From Bifidobacterium breve (lineage in GTDB: Bacteria > Actinomycetota > Thermoleophilia > Solirubrobacterales > Solirubrobacteraceae), in the NCBI GenBank assembly GCA_945881845.1, contig CAMCVN010000005.1, positions 1 through 64,000 on the forward strand: a stretch of 64,000 nt of DNA, written 5' to 3'. Below the pieces are notes generated by a model. It saw only the letters and a program-made list of their open reading frames with translations. It did not search any database and was not told the origin of the DNA. Below, one piece after another: positions 28,676-37,196 of the stretch. Numbering within the stretch: the stretch's first letter is position 1; each line of letters starts with the position of its first letter. Position numbers and translations under genes: made by a program.

Positions 28676-29896
28676 ATGTCACTGAAGAACCGCAGCGTCC
28701 GTTTGCTAATCCTGACCGTCTCAGCGACAGCGATGCTGCTGCCGGGCGCGTCGCTAGCTCAGGCCGGCATGCGAAAGGTGCCATTGGGAGACGCCTTCTA
28801 CACGGCCACGGCCACGCAGATCAAGGCCGGAAAGCCCGGCACGGTCATCTGGTCGCGCGAAGTGAAGAAGACAGCCAACGGCCGCGTTGCCCTTCCCTCA
28901 GCGTCGAAGACGATCCTTGTGCTCTACCGCTCGCTCGATCCAAAGGGCAAGCCAATCGCCGTCTCCGGCACAATCGACCTACCCAAGGGCAAGGCTCCAA
29001 AGGGTGGCTTCAAGTTCATCTCATGGGCCCACGGAACAGTTGGCGCTGCAGACGTCTGCGCGCCATCGCGCAACGTGGCTGGCGGACCGGCTGACGACTA
29101 CATCACCTTCACGAACGGGCGGGGCGACGGCTGGCTCAAGGCTGGATACGCCGTCCTGCGTACCGACTACGAAGGGCTCGGCACACCAAGGCGGCACCCC
29201 TACCTAATCGGCGCCTCAGAGGGCCGCGGCGTAGTTGACATCGCACTCGCTGCACGCCAGCTCTACCCGACGCTAAGCAAGGACTGGCTAATCGGAGGCC
29301 ACTCACAGGGCGGCCAGGCATCTCTCTTCGCTGCGTCTCTCGCTCCGAAGCTGGCGCCGAAGCTCAACATGAAGGGCGTCTTCTCCTACTCTCCGGCCTC
29401 GCACCTCTACGAACAGGGCAACGCAGTCAGCAACCTTGGCGATGATTTCAAGGGGCTGACAGCGCTGGCCGTGATGATCTTGTACAGCGCTGCGCGCGAA
29501 TCGGGAGTTGATCCGAGCACGCTCGTCACTCCTCAGATCGCTGCCCTGCTGCCGAAGATTGAGCAGGTCTGCTCCTCGCAGCTCGGCGGCGTCGACATCT
29601 TCGGCGATATCGCGCCGAAGGACGTGCTCAAGGCAGGCGTAACGACGGCCAGCATTGATGCCGCGCTGAAGGCGATGAACCCGAACGTGAAGATCAAGGC
29701 TCCGGTTCTCATCGCTCAAGGACTCGGCGATACGACTGTCTTCCCGTTCTATACCGACCTTCTGGTCAATGAGCTGAAAAAGAGCGGCAACAAGGTCACC
29801 TACGACACATTCCCGGGGCTAACGCACTCCGGTGTCGTGACCGATCCAGCAGCAGCGGCAGCTGTCTTGGCTTGGATCAAGGCGCGACTGCGCTAA
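28676..29896 (+). CDS. Secreted lipase/esterase, copy 2
   Basis: 406 aa paralogue of the preceding gene with the same signal peptide, GGHSQGG nucleophile elbow, VFSY..SHLYEQG block, GLGDTTVFP acid loop and LTHSG histidine. Differences cluster in the mature N-terminus and in the region around YEGLGTPRRH, where copy 1 has YPGLGVAEPP, near the probable substrate cleft. All triad residues are kept, so both copies should be active. The stop overlaps the convergent SRPBCC stop by four bases (CTAA). Confidence 0.9.
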   Translation: MSLKNRSVRLLILTVSATAMLLPGASLAQAGMRKVPLGDAFYTATATQIKAGKPGTVIWSREVKKTANGRVALPSASKTILVLYRSLDPKGKPIAVSGTIDLPKGKAPKGGFKFISWAHGTVGAADVCAPSRNVAGGPADDYITFTNGRGDGWLKAGYAVLRTDYEGLGTPRRHPYLIGASEGRGVVDIALAARQLYPTLSKDWLIGGHSQGGQASLFAASLAPKLAPKLNMKGVFSYSPASHLYEQGNAVSNLGDDFKGLTALAVMILYSAARESGVDPSTLVTPQIAALLPKIEQVCSSQLGGVDIFGDIAPKDVLKAGVTTASIDAALKAMNPNVKIKAPVLIAQGLGDTTVFPFYTDLLVNELKKSGNKVTYDTFPGLTHSGVVTDPAAAAAVLAWIKARLR

Positions 29897-30297
29897 CCAA
29901 CGCGAAGAGGTTTGTTCGATTCGCTCAGCAGACGGCTCAGCAGAAGATCGACCAGCGGCCGGTAGCCGATCCGAAGCGCAGCTTCGATCGGCGCCGGCGC
30001 ACTGATTTCGACGGCAACAGTGCAGCCCTCGACCGTCGGCTCGACGCGGTGGACCATCGCGGCCGGGCCAACCTGCCAGGTCCATGAGCGGCCCGGATCA
30101 ACGGCAGTAATCGTCGCCGGTATCGGAACCACTCCGAGCAGCCGCGCGTAACCGCGCGCCCCGACTCGCACCTCGCCGTCCCCCAGCCCCCAAGCACCGC
30201 GAACGTGCGGCGCCCAACGCGACCATTCTTGGGGGCGTGAGATCAGCTCCCAGGCTCGCTGCTGATCGCCTCGGCCGCTGCGTTCGCAGACGAACAC
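29893..30297 (-). CDS. SRPBCC (START-like) superfamily protein
   Basis: 134 aa, GTG start. The order of an opening strand, AWELISRPQEWSRWAPHVRGA helices, and WTWQVGPAAMVHRVEPTVEGCTVAVEIS strands followed by a long C-terminal helix is the polyketide-cyclase/dehydrase pattern of SRPBCC proteins, which bind hydrophobic ligands. It follows the tocopherol-cyclase-like gene after 3 bp, so the two are cotranscribed and may share a lipid-like ligand. The ligand is unknown. The last codons recur as a remnant between the two lipase genes. Confidence 0.8.
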   Translation of the reverse strand: MFVCERSGRGDQQRAWELISRPQEWSRWAPHVRGAWGLGDGEVRVGARGYARLLGVVPIPATITAVDPGRSWTWQVGPAAMVHRVEPTVEGCTVAVEISAPAPIEAALRIGYRPLVDLLLSRLLSESNKPLRVG

Positions 30298-30300
30298 GGA

Positions 30301-31347
30301 TCAATCCTCGATAGCTGCGGCGTCCGCTGCATCGGCCGCCCCGCCGCGGCGCGTCACTTCTGCGCGAGCACGGTCTACTCCACCATGCTCGAGCGCCGCA
30401 AGTTCGCTAGTTCCGCGCCAGTGCACACGGCCGTGGCGGCGGACGGTGACGTGCATCTGGCCGCCAAGGTGCTCGATCGCCCCCGGCACGTTGCGCCGCT
30501 CGGCCGGCAGCGGCACCGGCAGCACGTGCGCCGCGCCAAGCGGTGCGTAGCCGTCGATCTCAACCTGCCACCGGGCACTACGGCCTCTAAGCCGCCAGTG
30601 CTCGTCGCCGACCTCGGCCTCAACCGGCGAGAAGCCTGGGTCGCCCAAGCGAATCAGCGTTCCATCTGGAAGCGAGACGACGATCGCAGTGACCTCGACG
30701 CTCAGCGGCCCGGGTTCGATAATCCCGCCGGCAAAGGCGACGCAGACCTGCGGCTCGGCGAAGCCCTGCGCCTGCCCCCACCACCATGCTGGCGGAAAGC
30801 CGCCCTTGCCCCAGTTCTTCTCGGCGTAGACCTGAGCGCCCTCGAACTCCCAAAGATCGTCGCCCAGTCGCGCGCTGCCGCTGGCACTGCCACCAAGCAG
30901 CCACGGATGCCAGTACTGGTTGAGCGCCGGCACCGACTGGAAGATGCTCGAGCCGCCGAGCACTTGGCGCGGCCAAGGGCGCGCGTTGTCGATCCGTAGG
31001 TCCAGCTGAGCGTCTGGACCAAGGTCAACCTTCACGCGGTCCGGGCCGGCAACGAAGGCTTCTCCGGCCGACGCGCCGAGCTGGTCCCAGTCGGCCGCGG
31101 CCTGCGGATGGGCGACGGTTCGCAGGAACCGATTCGGGTAGCCGGCAAGGCCCAAAGTTGCCCAGTGGCCGTCGGCGGCGCGGTTGACTCCGATCAGAGC
31201 GATCACTACGCGCCCGCTCTCGGGGTCGGTGATGCGCCAGAAGTAACCCTCCATCGCGACGCCGTGGTAGGCGAGCTGATCACCGAAGGGAAGATCGGCG
31301 CCGCCGCCGCGGTAGGCGCGCAGTAGAGCTTGAAGTGGAGATGCCAT
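30301..31347 (-). CDS. Tocopherol-cyclase-like protein
   Basis: 348 aa. The N-terminal LAYHGVAMEGYFWRITDPESGRVV and the central AEKNWGKGGFPPAWWWGQAQGF are the characteristic blocks of the tocopherol cyclase family (Pfam Tocopherol_cycl), a lipocalin-like double domain. In plants and cyanobacteria it closes the chromanol ring; in heterotrophic actinobacteria the role is not established, and a quinone or carotenoid ligand is possible. It is the first gene of a two-gene operon with the SRPBCC protein and divergent from the acidic repeat protein. Confidence 0.85.
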   Translation of the reverse strand: MASPLQALLRAYRGGGADLPFGDQLAYHGVAMEGYFWRITDPESGRVVIALIGVNRAADGHWATLGLAGYPNRFLRTVAHPQAAADWDQLGASAGEAFVAGPDRVKVDLGPDAQLDLRIDNARPWPRQVLGGSSIFQSVPALNQYWHPWLLGGSASGSARLGDDLWEFEGAQVYAEKNWGKGGFPPAWWWGQAQGFAEPQVCVAFAGGIIEPGPLSVEVTAIVVSLPDGTLIRLGDPGFSPVEAEVGDEHWRLRGRSARWQVEIDGYAPLGAAHVLPVPLPAERRNVPGAIEHLGGQMHVTVRRHGRVHWRGTSELAALEHGGVDRARAEVTRRGGAADAADAAAIED

Positions 31348-31452
31348 ATGTGAAACCTAAGGGAACTCGCCCTTCCCTATGCGCCCAGTCTGCCGTAGGT
31401 TGTTGGAGCAGTTAGAACTTTCGCAACCGAAACCCACTAGGAGGACAAAGAT

Positions 31453-31932
31453 ATGACTGATGACCGGATTGAAGACGACATCGAAATCGTCGCCGCAGCA
31501 GAAGACCAGCTTGAAGCCGACGCCGACCTCGTCGCCGAGGCAATTGTTGGTCTAGAGGTCGAAGCTGAGATCGTCGCAGCGGCCGAAGATGAGCTGCTGG
31601 CCGAAGCTGAGATCGTCGCTGGCGCAGAAGAACAGCTACTCGCTGACGCGGCGTTGGTCGAGGCCGTGGCCGCCGACCCTAACGCTGACCCGGCGCTGGT
31701 TGCAGCCGCCGAGGGTGCACTACTCGAAGAGGCCGAGATTGTCGCCGCCGCCGAAGATCAGCTGATCGAAGACGCCGTGATCGTCGCCGCCGCAGAGGAA
31801 CAGCTGCTCGAAGACGCCGAAGCGGTCGCCGAAGGGATCGAAATTGTCGAAGCCGAGGCTGAGATCGTTGATGCTGCCGAGAAGGAGCTAACGGCCGAGA
31901 TCATCGAAGACGCGCTCGACGAGAAGGAGTAA
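31453..31932 (+). CDS. Highly acidic 14-residue repeat protein, unknown family
   Basis: 159 aa containing about 53 Asp/Glu and only three Lys/Arg (R5, K144, K158), with no Cys, His, Trp, Phe or Tyr. Residues 11-150 divide into exactly ten units of 14 residues without a gap; the best units read EIVAAAEDQLLEDA. Unit 5 (residues 67-80) has proline and DPN and may be a hinge. A period of 14 equals four helical turns, so a long helical bundle or coiled coil is likely. A very strong ribosome binding site (AGGAGG, 8-9 bp from the ATG) suggests high expression. No signal peptide. No function is recognised. Confidence 0.85.
   Translation: MTDDRIEDDIEIVAAAEDQLEADADLVAEAIVGLEVEAEIVAAAEDELLAEAEIVAGAEEQLLADAALVEAVAADPNADPALVAAAEGALLEEAEIVAAAEDQLIEDAVIVAAAEEQLLEDAEAVAEGIEIVEAEAEIVDAAEKELTAEIIEDALDEKE
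31483..31902 (+). repeat. Ten in-frame 42-bp units encoding the 14-residue repeat
   Basis: Ten consecutive 42-bp units with no insertion or deletion. Units 1, 3, 4, 7 and 8 are clearly alike at DNA level (GAxATCGTCGCxGCxGC then GAAGA); units 2, 5, 6, 9 and 10 have diverged. Synonymous differences between units show that the array is old and kept by selection on the protein. Confidence 0.8.
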
Positions 31933-31941
31933 CGGCGGCGG

Positions 31942-33363
31942 CTAAACGCCGCTATTGACCTCGACGCGGCCGCTCTTTGCAGCCGCCTTCAGGGCTTCGA
32001 AGTCGCGCTCGTTCTGATCTGCGTAAGCGTCGCCGAACGCTGCCAGTGATTCAGCGAAGATTGCCCCGCTACCGAGGTAGCCGGCGATCATCGCTGCGTC
32101 ACCGGAGCGCGCGTGCGCGTGCGCCAAGACGCCGCCGCAGAGAGCGCCGTAGCGGGCCAGGCGCACGGCGTCCATCTTCTCAACGTCGACCGAGCCCTTC
32201 ATGTCGCGGAGCTGGCGCATGTAGTAATGCTTCTTCGCGCCGCCGCTGCCGGTAGCCCAGCCGAGGAAGGGGTCGCTCGCCGACTGCATGATCCGCTGGC
32301 CGCGTACGACGCGCTCACCTTCCTGCTTGTAATCACTCTTGCCGGCGTAGGGGGCGAGAACCGACTGCTGCGCCTCCTTGAACTGCAGGAATAGTGGATC
32401 TTGATCGCTGTCACCCATCAGCAGCATCATGAAGGCCTGCGTACCTACCGAACCGACGCCGACGACCTTGCGCGCAAAGTCGGCGCGGCGGTAGCGGCTA
32501 ATCACGATTCTGCGATCCGCTTCGAGCGTATCGAGGTAGTCGCTGTAGGCCGTGTCGACGAGCTTCTCGAGCTCCTTGACCATCCCAAGCGGGATCGGAA
32601 CAATCACCGGCGGGTCGGGCATGATCTTGAAGCCGTCCTTGGTCTTCGTGGCAAAACGCGCGAGCGCGCCGAGGTTGGTCTTGGTCTCGGCCTTGGCGGC
32701 GATCTTGCCGATCCGCTTCGCAGCGTCTTCGTCGCCGCTCTCGCCAACTGCGGTGAGGATGTTCGACATATCGACGCGGTCGTACCAGACCTGAAGGAAC
32801 GGCAGCTCGGCAAGCTCCGCCATCCGAGCCTGGTACCTGGCTGCCGTTGCCTGAGCTGCGTTGCGGGCTTCATTCGCCTTCAAGCCGTTGTCGCGGGCAG
32901 CGATCGTGATGCTGGCAACGAGCCGCTTGAGATCCCACTCGAACGGGGCCGGGAGCGTCTCATCGAAGTCGTTAAGGTCGAAGACAAGGCTGCGGTCGGG
33001 GGCGGCGTAGGTGCCGAAGTTGAGCAGGTGCGCGTCACCGCAGCACTGCACACGCATCTCTGTCGTCGGCGTGTGGGCAAGGTCCCAGGCCATGATTCCA
33101 GCGCCGCCGCGGTAGAAGGTGCCTGGCGTGACAAGCATCCGGCCGTAGCGGATCGGAACGAGGTCGGGCACGCGCTGGGCGGCCTGCGCTTCAAGAATTG
33201 TGACCGGGTCGGGGCGGTCTGCCGGAGCCGTCCATTCGGCGTGAGCACTGCGCGGGACGTCCTTGCGCAGCGCTGCTCCGGCCTCGTACTTGGCTTCAGT
33301 AATCGGCGACAGCGAAACCGGCTCTTCGCTCTGCTCTGACTTGTTCTTCTTCTTCTTGGCCAT
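31942..33363 (-). CDS. DUF2252 family protein
   Basis: 473 aa. RVPIRYGRMLVTPGTFYRGGA-type start (VPIRYGRMLVTPGTFYRG), QCCGDAHLLNFGTYA and VFDLNDFDETLPAPFEWDLKRL are the conserved blocks of DUF2252, a family with a kinase-like fold of unknown substrate; the D-H-N and DFDE segments would be its catalytic and metal loops. The lysine-rich N-terminus (MAKKKKNK) precedes the domain. GGAGG lies 12 bp before the chosen ATG, inside the end of the glycosyltransferase gene. It converges on the acidic repeat gene with a 9 bp gap. Confidence 0.88.
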   Translation of the reverse strand: MAKKKKNKSEQSEEPVSLSPITEAKYEAGAALRKDVPRSAHAEWTAPADRPDPVTILEAQAAQRVPDLVPIRYGRMLVTPGTFYRGGAGIMAWDLAHTPTTEMRVQCCGDAHLLNFGTYAAPDRSLVFDLNDFDETLPAPFEWDLKRLVASITIAARDNGLKANEARNAAQATAARYQARMAELAELPFLQVWYDRVDMSNILTAVGESGDEDAAKRIGKIAAKAETKTNLGALARFATKTKDGFKIMPDPPVIVPIPLGMVKELEKLVDTAYSDYLDTLEADRRIVISRYRRADFARKVVGVGSVGTQAFMMLLMGDSDQDPLFLQFKEAQQSVLAPYAGKSDYKQEGERVVRGQRIMQSASDPFLGWATGSGGAKKHYYMRQLRDMKGSVDVEKMDAVRLARYGALCGGVLAHAHARSGDAAMIAGYLGSGAIFAESLAAFGDAYADQNERDFEALKAAAKSGRVEVNSGV

Positions 33364-33371
33364 TGGGCTGA

Positions 33372-34064
33372 TCAACCTCCGAATCGGAAACGAATTAGCG
33401 CTGCGACGGCCGCAAAGCCATCTCGCCACGTGATCTTCTTGCCTTCCTCATAGGTACGACCGTAGTAAGAGATTGCCACCTCAAAGAGGCGGATGTTCTT
33501 GTGGCGCAGAACCTTGGCCGTCACTTCAGGCTCGAAGGCAAAGTCGTTCGAAACAAGCTTGATCGAGCGGACCAAGTCGCCGTTGAAGGCCTTGTAGCCA
33601 ACCTCCATGTCGCTGATCGTCGTGTTGTAGAGAATGTTCGTCAGCAGCGAAAGGAAGCGATTGCCCGCGTAGTGCCAGAAGAGGTGCGCTCGCTGAGTCT
33701 CGCCGCCACGGAAGCGCGTGCCGTAGACAACATCGGCAACGCCGTCAAAGAGCGGCGCCAGCAGCTTCGGAATGTCCGACGGGTCGTACTCAAGGTCGGC
33801 ATCCTGAATCATCACGAAGTCGCCGGTCGAGGCGTTGATCCCGGTACGCACGGCGGCACCCTTGCCCTGGTTGCGTTCGTGGACGATCAGGCGCAGCCCA
33901 GGGATTTCCGACTCGAGCCCACCGACGACCTCGACGGTTTCATCGATCGACCCGTCATCAACGACGAGGATCTCAAGATCGAAGTCAAGTTCCGTCAGCC
34001 GGCGCAGAACCTGCTCTATGGTCCTGGCCTCGTTGTAGGCCGGAACAATCACGGTGACGCGCAT
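33372..34064 (-). CDS. GT2 glycosyltransferase, dolichyl/polyprenyl-phosphate hexose synthase type
   Basis: 230 aa GT-A fold enzyme: VIVPAYNEARTI, LVVDDGSIDET, NQGKGAAVRTG, the DAD motif in MIQDADLEYDP and YGTRFRGG. The block YNTTISDMEVGYKAFN is typical of DPM1/polyprenyl-phosphate-glucosyl synthases without membrane anchor. The ATG has GAGG five bases upstream; an 18-residue longer start is unlikely. It probably loads a sugar on polyprenyl phosphate, which would serve GT-C enzymes such as the two candidates at 10.4-13.8 kb. It precedes the DUF2252 gene by 8 bp. Confidence 0.88.
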   Translation of the reverse strand: MRVTVIVPAYNEARTIEQVLRRLTELDFDLEILVVDDGSIDETVEVVGGLESEIPGLRLIVHERNQGKGAAVRTGINASTGDFVMIQDADLEYDPSDIPKLLAPLFDGVADVVYGTRFRGGETQRAHLFWHYAGNRFLSLLTNILYNTTISDMEVGYKAFNGDLVRSIKLVSNDFAFEPEVTAKVLRHKNIRLFEVAISYYGRTYEEGKKITWRDGFAAVAALIRFRFGG

Positions 34065-34139
34065 TTGATCCTCTTCGTGCTTGGTCGCTGACGGTCTTTG
34101 CGAAACAGGACAAGCCAACGAACCGCCAGCTTCCCTAAA

Positions 34140-34213
<74 letters not shown>

Positions 34214-34262
34214 ACGTGTTGCTAAGGCTAGCAGCGAAGTGAACGCGGCGTAGGCAGTGAAA

Positions 34263-35654
34263 TTAGACGACCGCGACGCGCGCGATTGTCGTTGCCGACT
34301 GGTAATAGAGGTCGCGGCCGAAGCCCGGCGCCGGAAAGAGGTAGCCCTGGCAGGGCGACGGCACATCAACGCGCGCTTTGTCAACGCCGCTGTCGAGGTC
34401 GAGCACGACTAGCTGATCATTGCCGAGCGCGACAGCGTTCTTGCGTACCAGCGCAAACTTGCCAAGCGCTTGCAGCATTGGGCGCGTGACGCGCCGCACC
34501 AGCGGGTGGCGCATCAGCTTCGGCTGCTTCCAATCCTGCACAACAAGCTCGCGCGTGTCGGGGTAGAGAATCAGATGGCCGGCGTGGGCGAAACCGTCGC
34601 GGCGCCAGAGCTCTTCCATCCGGTCGCCGACGAGCCGCCAAGCGCGCAGCACGGCGTTACCAGCGTCGTAGGCGATCACAACGCCACCGACTGGATCCCA
34701 AGCCGGCGGGTTCGATTCAGTTCCGTACGCCAGCCCGCTGATCTCGGTCGAGTCGATCTTTGAAGCATCGTCGCGCCGCGCCCACCAGAGGCGTACAGGG
34801 TCAGGGGCTGTGCCGCAGTCGAGCATCGTCACGTCGGTGTCGTTCTGACCGTTGTCCATCCAGAGCACGTGCTCGTCGGTAATCACCGGATCCCAGCCGA
34901 AGCTGCGGCCGGGCGCGGGGCCGTAGGAAGGCTGCCAATCCTCGTCGACGACGATCTTGCCTGCGGCGCGATCGAGATGGAGGCGGAAGACCTTCGTCGT
35001 GCCGATCACAAAGACGTTCTCGCCGTCGCTGCAGAGCCTGCCGATCGAAGGTTCCGGCAGCGTCAGCGGCTCGGCGACCGGCAGCAGCGTCAGCGGGTCG
35101 AGGATCGAGACGGTCGACGGGGCAAGGCCGACCGGCGCGTCGCAATCCTTCGTCACCAATTCGCCGCCGTTCAGGATCACGAACGAGTTGTGCGGCCTAG
35201 CGACGGGAAGCTTGTGCGAGGCGAGAACTTCAAGCTCGGGCGTTAGCCGGTGCGCCCAGCCACCAAAAACCATGTAGATGTCGCCGTTGGCGTGGCAGCC
35301 AATTCCACCGGGCCAGTAAGGGCCACCGGGAAGCTTCGGCGTTGAGGCGGTCACTTCAAGCGTGATCGGATCGAGCTTCTCGGTCCAGCCGCGCACCGGC
35401 GCCGCCTGCGCGCCACCGGTCCATGGCATCTCATGGCGCAGCGCGTAGAGCTCGCCTTCGTTGCGGCGGATCACCATGTCGCTGGCGAAGGCGTCCTTGA
35501 CCGCGGTTACCTCGAGTCGCTCGCCGGGCTGAATTCCAAGACCAGGCTGGCCGCCGGCGCAGCACCAGCGCTGTGAGCCGCCGTCCTCGCTGCTCCATGG
35601 CGTTGGCCAGTACTGACCAACCTCGTCTACTGGAATCTGCGCTTGGTCGGTCAT
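34263..35654 (-). CDS. Beta-propeller-like protein of unknown function
   Basis: 463 aa, soluble, no signal peptide. Repeated strand patterns ending in GDIYMVFGGWAHRL, ENVFVIGTTKVFRL, GVVIAYDAGNAVLRAWRL and DQLVVLDLDSG suggest a six- or seven-bladed propeller of the YVTN/NHL kind. An N-terminal WCCAGGQPGLG segment holds adjacent cysteines. It faces the initiator tRNA on the same strand, 49 bp before it. No enzyme family is recognised; I considered carotenoid oxygenase and rejected it for lack of the four iron-ligand histidines. Confidence 0.6.
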   Translation of the reverse strand: MTDQAQIPVDEVGQYWPTPWSSEDGGSQRWCCAGGQPGLGIQPGERLEVTAVKDAFASDMVIRRNEGELYALRHEMPWTGGAQAAPVRGWTEKLDPITLEVTASTPKLPGGPYWPGGIGCHANGDIYMVFGGWAHRLTPELEVLASHKLPVARPHNSFVILNGGELVTKDCDAPVGLAPSTVSILDPLTLLPVAEPLTLPEPSIGRLCSDGENVFVIGTTKVFRLHLDRAAGKIVVDEDWQPSYGPAPGRSFGWDPVITDEHVLWMDNGQNDTDVTMLDCGTAPDPVRLWWARRDDASKIDSTEISGLAYGTESNPPAWDPVGGVVIAYDAGNAVLRAWRLVGDRMEELWRRDGFAHAGHLILYPDTRELVVQDWKQPKLMRHPLVRRVTRPMLQALGKFALVRKNAVALGNDQLVVLDLDSGVDKARVDVPSPCQGYLFPAPGFGRDLYYQSATTIARVAVV

Positions 35655-35698
35655 CGGCCAGCGAGGCTATTCGAGCCCGCTGGCAAGGTGCGTCGCGG

Positions 35699-37120
35699 TC
35701 AGCCGACCTTCGTGACCGACGGTTCCTTCCAGGTGCCGTTCAGAATCGACTTCGACGGCAGGTAGAGGCGCATGTTGAGGCGGAATCCGGCCGCCGGTGA
35801 AGGCAGCCAATTGACGCCCTTCTCGGTCGGCTTGGTCTGCTGAATCGCAATAACGACCGACCCATCCTTGCGGGTGATCATTCCCGGATGGTCAGGACCG
35901 ATCGCGTAGATCTTCGCTGCGTTCGGAACGAGGTAGCCGTCAGAGTCATACATCGTCAGCGACCAAAAACCGGCGACCGGCGGCAGCTTGCCTGGCTTAA
36001 AGACCATGCGGTAGTTGTTGGCGCCGTTGAGCATGCCGCCAGCCACATCGGTCAGAGCGATCGGGTAGGTCGATTCGATAACCGTGTTGATCCCGATGCC
36101 AAGTAGCGCGGTCCGAGCCCGTAGCGTGTAGTCGGTTCCGAAAATGCCGGACTTCGCCGACGGGTTGAACCAGCCACCGTTGGCCTGTGCCTGAACCAGC
36201 ACCGGCAGCTTCGAGTCGACTGGGAGCGCTGCCGCGGCGGCGTCAACGCCTGCCGCAAGCCCTTCGAGAACCGCGTCGGGAAGCCCGGAGGTGCTGGGCT
36301 TCAGGCCCACGCCAATGCCGAACTGCTGCATCCGCGCAACGATCACGGCGTCGCGCACTGGTGGCGGGTCGGCAGTCATTGCGGCGCTCAGCCTGTCGAG
36401 GAAAGCGATGCCGGTTGGCTCAACGGTCTTTGCCCGCCCAGGGGTCAGGGGCCGCGGCTTCGGAAGCGGCTTACCGGCCCTAAGGTCGGCGAGCGTGCCG
36501 AGCCGATACTGCGCCATCAGCTTCTTGGCTTTCGCCTCGTCCTGCTTGCCGCTGACCAACGTGCGTCCGATCAGCCAAAGGCTGCGAGCCGATGACTTGA
36601 AGCGCTTGACGCCCTTAGGTAGCGGCTTCTTCGACTTCGCGCCGCTCCACTCCAGCGCCCACGTACCCCCGGCAGAACCGTTGAGGCGGCGGCCGATGTA
36701 GCCGACGACATTGGTGTAGGGCTCAACAAACTCAAAGGTCCAGTAGCGGCCGTCAGTCTTCGGCATCTTCACGACAACCGGGCCCTTGGTGAGATCAATC
36801 TGAGCGAGCGAATAGAGCGTGTCTGTGTTTGGTGCGACGACGCCCTGGGCCGATGGCCCCGCAAGCTTCTGAGCGTTGGCGAGCACGTTCATTGGAGCCA
36901 TCGTCTTCAGATCCGCTTCACGGATCAGATTGAACTCATTGATTGGGTAGCCGTAGATGTAGGCGTCCTTGCCCATTGCGACACCAGCGGCGCGCTGCTC
37001 GGCCTCGCTCATGAGGGAAAAGTCGCCCGGCAAGGCGATGCCAGCCGAAGCGGGAGCAGCGGCGGCTGCGAGTACGGCAGCGGTAGCGAATCCCAACAGA
37101 AAAACTCTCTTAATCTCCAT
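35699..37120 (-). CDS. Secreted DUF1254/DUF1214 protein
   Basis: 473 aa with a signal peptide (VFLLGFATAAVLAAAAAPASAG). DAYIYGYPINEFNLIREADL and the APNTDTLYSLAQIDLTKGPVVVKMPKTDGRYW block define DUF1254; YPIALTDVAGGMLNGANNYRMVFKPGKLPP and FWSLTMYDSDGYLVPN define DUF1214. These two usually occur together in exported proteins without known activity. The start is set at MEIKRVFLL, four residues inside the longest frame, because it leads directly into the signal peptide. Confidence 0.9.
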   Translation of the reverse strand: MEIKRVFLLGFATAAVLAAAAAPASAGIALPGDFSLMSEAEQRAAGVAMGKDAYIYGYPINEFNLIREADLKTMAPMNVLANAQKLAGPSAQGVVAPNTDTLYSLAQIDLTKGPVVVKMPKTDGRYWTFEFVEPYTNVVGYIGRRLNGSAGGTWALEWSGAKSKKPLPKGVKRFKSSARSLWLIGRTLVSGKQDEAKAKKLMAQYRLGTLADLRAGKPLPKPRPLTPGRAKTVEPTGIAFLDRLSAAMTADPPPVRDAVIVARMQQFGIGVGLKPSTSGLPDAVLEGLAAGVDAAAAALPVDSKLPVLVQAQANGGWFNPSAKSGIFGTDYTLRARTALLGIGINTVIESTYPIALTDVAGGMLNGANNYRMVFKPGKLPPVAGFWSLTMYDSDGYLVPNAAKIYAIGPDHPGMITRKDGSVVIAIQQTKPTEKGVNWLPSPAAGFRLNMRLYLPSKSILNGTWKEPSVTKVG

Positions 37121-37196
37121 GACGAGAAACATTACAGGCTGCGCTGACGGGAGGTCGCAGTTGCCTTCTCGCCCGCGCTAGGTATCGTGCCGCGCG

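Noticed and set aside
28554-28784. Minus-strand open frame covering the inter-lipase region and lipase 2 start
   Set aside because: Only the last 12-13 codons resemble SRPBCC; the rest is antisense to the lipase leader and signal peptide, so it is a scar, not a gene.
31361-31376. AAGGG/CCCTT inverted repeat between tocopherol cyclase and repeat-protein genes
   Set aside because: Only five base pairs and not placed at a clear promoter element.
34263-35654. Carotenoid cleavage oxygenase, considered because of propeller-like repeats
   Set aside because: The four conserved iron-ligand histidines and their motifs are not found.
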